A DNA stretch of 9,169 bases, taken from contig NZAU01000086.1 in NCBI GenBank assembly GCA_002686215.1, forward strand, positions 1 to 9,169, in the 5' to 3' direction. Every line of letters begins with the position of its first letter. Position 1 is the stretch's first letter. This document shows, piece by piece, positions 8,401 through 9,169 of the stretch. The translations under genes were made by a program, and so were the position numbers. This stretch comes from Candidatus Woesearchaeota archaeon. GTDB lineage: Archaea; Nanoarchaeota; Nanoarchaeia; UBA10117; ARS21. The notes beneath the pieces were generated by a model, which did not search any database, was not told the DNA's origin, and saw nothing but the letters and a program-made list of their open reading frames with translations.

Positions 8401-8688
8401 AGTGCAATTACTTTTAAAGCTACCTGTGTTGCAGGTGTGACTGGTGCTGGTAACACTAAAGTATGGGAACTGAGAGGTGCGCTTAAGAGGGGTGCAAATG
8501 CTGCATCAACAGCACTTGTTGGAAGTGTTATTAAAGACGTTATTGCTTATGATACTGGTGCTGCTGCTTGGGATCTTGAGATTACGGCAGACACTACAAA
8601 TGGTGCTATAAAAGTTGAGGTGACTGGGCAAGCAGCAACTACGATACGATGGGTATGCACAATTGAAGCGACTGAAATGTCATTCTAA
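5401..8688 (+). CDS. Fibre-like structural protein with cupredoxin-like and YadA-like domains
   Basis: Complete 1095-residue virion protein, probably an elongated, probably trimeric, fibre. The N-terminus MTQKPFGVKQLNVIGAAGTP resembles starts of T4-like cyanophage structural proteins. GDGS modules are at 54-62 and 362-370. Repeated shaft units include EIQFGDDNDAKIEVDG (144-159), DLRIYSDNSDSYI (272-284), GSxKF(K/E)TT (334, 645) and two GI(G/N)xTxPTAKLDVxGT units (464-479, 536-551). Residues about 676-790 form a cupredoxin-like domain with candidate copper ligands H733, C774, H777 and M780. ALVPKGGGGSILAAIPDGTT (821-840) leads into YadA-head-like repeats (877-934). The end (about 953-1095) matches a C-terminal domain I recall from many phage tail proteins, with NQLTLKNNSAITF and ADTTNGAIKVEVTGQAATTI. 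There is no signal peptide. The start is the ATG after AGGTGT, with a modest ribosome site (AGG at 5394). It lies 20 bases after the protease gene and behind a late-promoter-like box. Confidence 0.88.
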   Translation: MTQKPFGVKQLNVIGAAGTPTIESAGDLNIGGQQVAITTNTSIAGVITATSFFGDGSGLTGITGSGSGVVIQEEGSSVGTAGTINFIGAGVTATLSGGIASVEITSTGGGIDGISTTGTSSFNQLNVSGVSTFQGNVHLGDTDEIQFGDDNDAKIEVDGSANFIIQGDSNTYLRGSSINISANGGSGGYGSALRVTKIGGTEHVELYAGSDLRLESTTSGVSVTGGLNVSGISTFQDDVTFTGSSYDVVWDKNGDVLRFKDNSQAVFGTNDDLRIYSDNSDSYIINTQNNDIIIDQQVADKSIQIKGDDGSGSGSAIYLKADGNSGELIAYHYGSQKFKTTTDGIAVSGIVTASSGIVTYYGDGSQLTGISAGGSSPWITTGYTGIGTTSAVGIGTRIEILPYDNQNNGTLSFEGSAGQLFSITNDLTTGSIFSVNDVSGIPSIDVDADGTIQLAPFGATEFVGIGTTNPTAKLDVDGTVALGSSVYDTNGTFGGNGQVLSNVTGFGVSWTTVSSGGGSVWSTSGNDAYYTTGNVGINSTSPTAKLDVNGTSNFHDAITLEMPSTNAGISLKLGTTYKGDLRVTSNEFRVTSNSTTDLLLGCNNSGGTSGDVVIATAGVTGGYSTGWGRLAVFTGSGTAELWYQDSKKFETTNTGIGVSGNFEKYDTLVGSGSTTVVQFAVTVAAKSDHRYTGGVNGASTNGYYLDGIESPFLTFTPGRTYRFTLSSGDMTSHPFRLYLEADRTTEYTENVTSTSTYTEIVVTESTPSILYYQCSAHPYMGNAIQTNGSTIVNGRYDVSPNNTVPVHSLSAIGTETTIDVALVPKGGGGSILAAIPDGTTTGGNKRGAGAVDLQLVRLGQTAVASGTNAALIGGRHNTASGNYSFIGGSYASTVSGSYSAGFGNHITVSGDESYAFGTHSLADSNYSIVLGGKYASTRTIEGLVVIPASANPHGTDHNGRALCQKSILNVYAQTANATPTVLRSNVNGAGTTNQLTLKNNSAITFKATCVAGVTGAGNTKVWELRGALKRGANAASTALVGSVIKDVIAYDTGAAAWDLEITADTTNGAIKVEVTGQAATTIRWVCTIEATEMSF
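5524..5718 (+). repeat. Dispersed paralogous module, copy in second fibre gene
   Basis: Residues 42-106 include SIAGVITATSFFGDGSGLTG, then EEGSSVGTAGTINFIGAG and TATLSGGIASVEITS. They correspond position by position to 1352-1546. A second shared unit follows in both genes: TTGxSSFNxLNVSGxSTF at 1706-1765 and 5743-5802. Confidence 0.75.
7426..7770 (+). other. Cupredoxin-like domain within the fibre protein
   Basis: Residues about 676-790 of the 1095-residue protein. The region opens with a beta strand (TVVQFAVTVAA), has LTFTPGRTYRFTL typical of cupredoxin strands, then a SHPF loop (H733) and, near the end, YYQCSAHPYMGN with C774, H777 and M780. The C-x2-H-x2-M spacing with an upstream His is that of the amicyanin type 1 copper site. 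Related strings occur, as I recall, in marine phage structural proteins. The fold is well suggested; actual copper binding or redox activity is inference. Confidence 0.65.
8029..8202 (+). repeat. YadA-head-like beta-roll repeats
   Basis: Residues 877-934 contain about four degenerate repeats of 14-15 residues: NTASGNYSFIGGSY, ASTVSGSYSAGFGNH, ITVSGDESYAFGTHS and LADSNYSIVLGGKY. Alternating small residues with SG/GG turns match the left-handed beta-roll head repeats of trimeric adhesins such as YadA. This supports a trimeric fibre and a surface-binding role close to the C-terminus. Confidence 0.65.
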
Positions 8689-8695
8689 TTCATCC

Positions 8696-8703
8696 AATAA
8701 ATA
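8696..8703 (+). promoter_or_regulatory. Late-promoter-like element AATAAATA
   Basis: Identical box to the one at 5376-5383, here in the longest intergenic gap (39 bases) and 24 bases before the next ATG. It matches the T4-type late promoter core apart from the first base. In both places the box is followed 10-11 bases later by AGGTGT. The repeated arrangement before two paralogous genes makes a real signal more likely. Confidence 0.55.
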
Positions 8704-8710
8704 TAAACAT

Positions 8711-8720
8711 AGGAAGGTGT
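8711..8720 (+). promoter_or_regulatory. Ribosome binding site of the third fibre gene
   Basis: AGGAAGGTGT lies seven bases before the ATG at 8728 and contains two overlapping Shine-Dalgarno-like cores. It supports this ATG as the start of the right-edge gene. Confidence 0.7.
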
Positions 8721-8727
8721 ATCTCTA

Positions 8728-9169
8728 ATGTCAGTTAATATTAATCACCAGTTAGAACAGGTTAATAATCTAAAGATCACGGCCGTTGGAACTGGTGCGA
8801 CGGTAGGATCTGCAGGGATTGTAACTTATTATGGTGATGGATCCCAGTTAAGTGGTATTAGTGGTGGAGGTGGTGATGCTGCCACTCTGGATGGTCTTGA
8901 CTCCCTCTCATTCCTCCGTAGTGATTTTGCCGACCAAAAAACAGTTGGTGATTTAAGATTTAATAATAATATAGGATTAACTTTTGGTGGTTCTGATAAT
9001 TCTAGACTATTCCATGATGGAACTGATTTATCGTTAGATCTTACCGCATATGTTACTGACTTTAAGATTCGTGATGGCACTACAGAAAGATATACATTTA
9101 CAAAAGCTGGTCAATTATCACTTGTAGATGTAAATGCTTCTGGTATTGTAACTGCAACTTCATTTGTCA
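8728..9169 (+). CDS. Fibre-like phage structural protein, 3'-partial
   Basis: The first 147 codons of a gene that continues past the right edge. The start follows AGGAAGGTGT and a late-promoter-like box. The product begins MSVNINHQLEQVNNLKITAV and then has YYGDGSQLSGI (34-44), the same module as YYGDGSQLTGI of the preceding gene. Next comes DAATLDGLDSLSFLRSD (50-66), a motif I recall from many marine phage tail fibres. A shaft unit IGLTFGGSDNSRLFHDGTDL (82-101) is related to the FGDxxxLxIYxDGS units of the other two fibre genes. The window ends in ASGIVTATSFV, which normally precedes another GDGS motif, so a further module probably follows. Role: virion fibre or fibril, inferred from shared modules. 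The C-terminal domain, which would indicate binding function, is outside the window. Confidence 0.85.
   Translation, partial: MSVNINHQLEQVNNLKITAVGTGATVGSAGIVTYYGDGSQLSGISGGGGDAATLDGLDSLSFLRSDFADQKTVGDLRFNNNIGLTFGGSDNSRLFHDGTDLSLDLTAYVTDFKIRDGTTERYTFTKAGQLSLVDVNASGIVTATSFV

Noticed and set aside
8200..8688. S74 intramolecular chaperone (endosialidase-type) at the end of the second fibre gene
   Set aside because: The GIGTTNPTAKLDV units are often followed by S74 domains in other proteins, but I could not see the S74 catalytic Ser/Lys motif here. The end matches a different tail-protein domain.
2..9169. Diversity-generating retroelement or CRISPR as the cause of the repetitive sequence
   Set aside because: There is no reverse transcriptase, no template/variable repeat pair with adenine-specific changes, and no evenly spaced identical direct repeats. 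The repeats are diverged protein modules.

Overview
This AT-rich window looks like part of the late virion-protein region of a large marine tailed phage, most likely a T4-like (myovirus) phage of cyanobacteria or a relative infecting other marine bacteria. This rests on four things seen in the sequence: very long, tightly packed genes all on the + strand; low-complexity Gly/Ser/Thr/Asn-rich products with recurring 'GDGSxLTGI' modules; short gaps with strong Shine-Dalgarno sites; and AATAAATA elements, resembling the T4-type late promoter, before two of the genes. No host gene, tRNA, integrase, CRISPR array or insertion sequence is visible. The assignment to a phage lineage is from recalled family patterns, not a database search.

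Layout: (1) 2-3043, the 3' part of a gene for a fibre-like structural protein; the reading frame is open to the left edge. (2) 3056-5380, a complete 774-residue subtilisin-family (S8) serine protease with its whole catalytic set visible and a propeptide-like N-terminus. (3) 5401-8688, a complete 1095-residue fibre-like protein. It has an N-terminal module array, a cupredoxin-like domain with amicyanin-type ligand spacing, YadA-head-like beta repeats and a C-terminal domain of a type common in phage tail proteins. (4) 8728-9169, the first 147 codons of a third fibre-like gene that runs off the right edge. The gaps are 12, 20 and 39 bp, so almost everything is coding.

Working together (inference): genes 1, 3 and 4 share homologous modules and probably build elongated, probably trimeric, fibres or fibrils on the virion, while their C-terminal domains differ and would determine what is bound. 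The protease follows gene 1 by only 12 bp and is probably translated from the same late message. It could cut proteins at the host surface or mature neighbouring fibre proteins. The most interesting points are the intact virion-region subtilase with an oversized segment between its Asp and His motifs, and the predicted copper-site-like cupredoxin domain inside a fibre protein.
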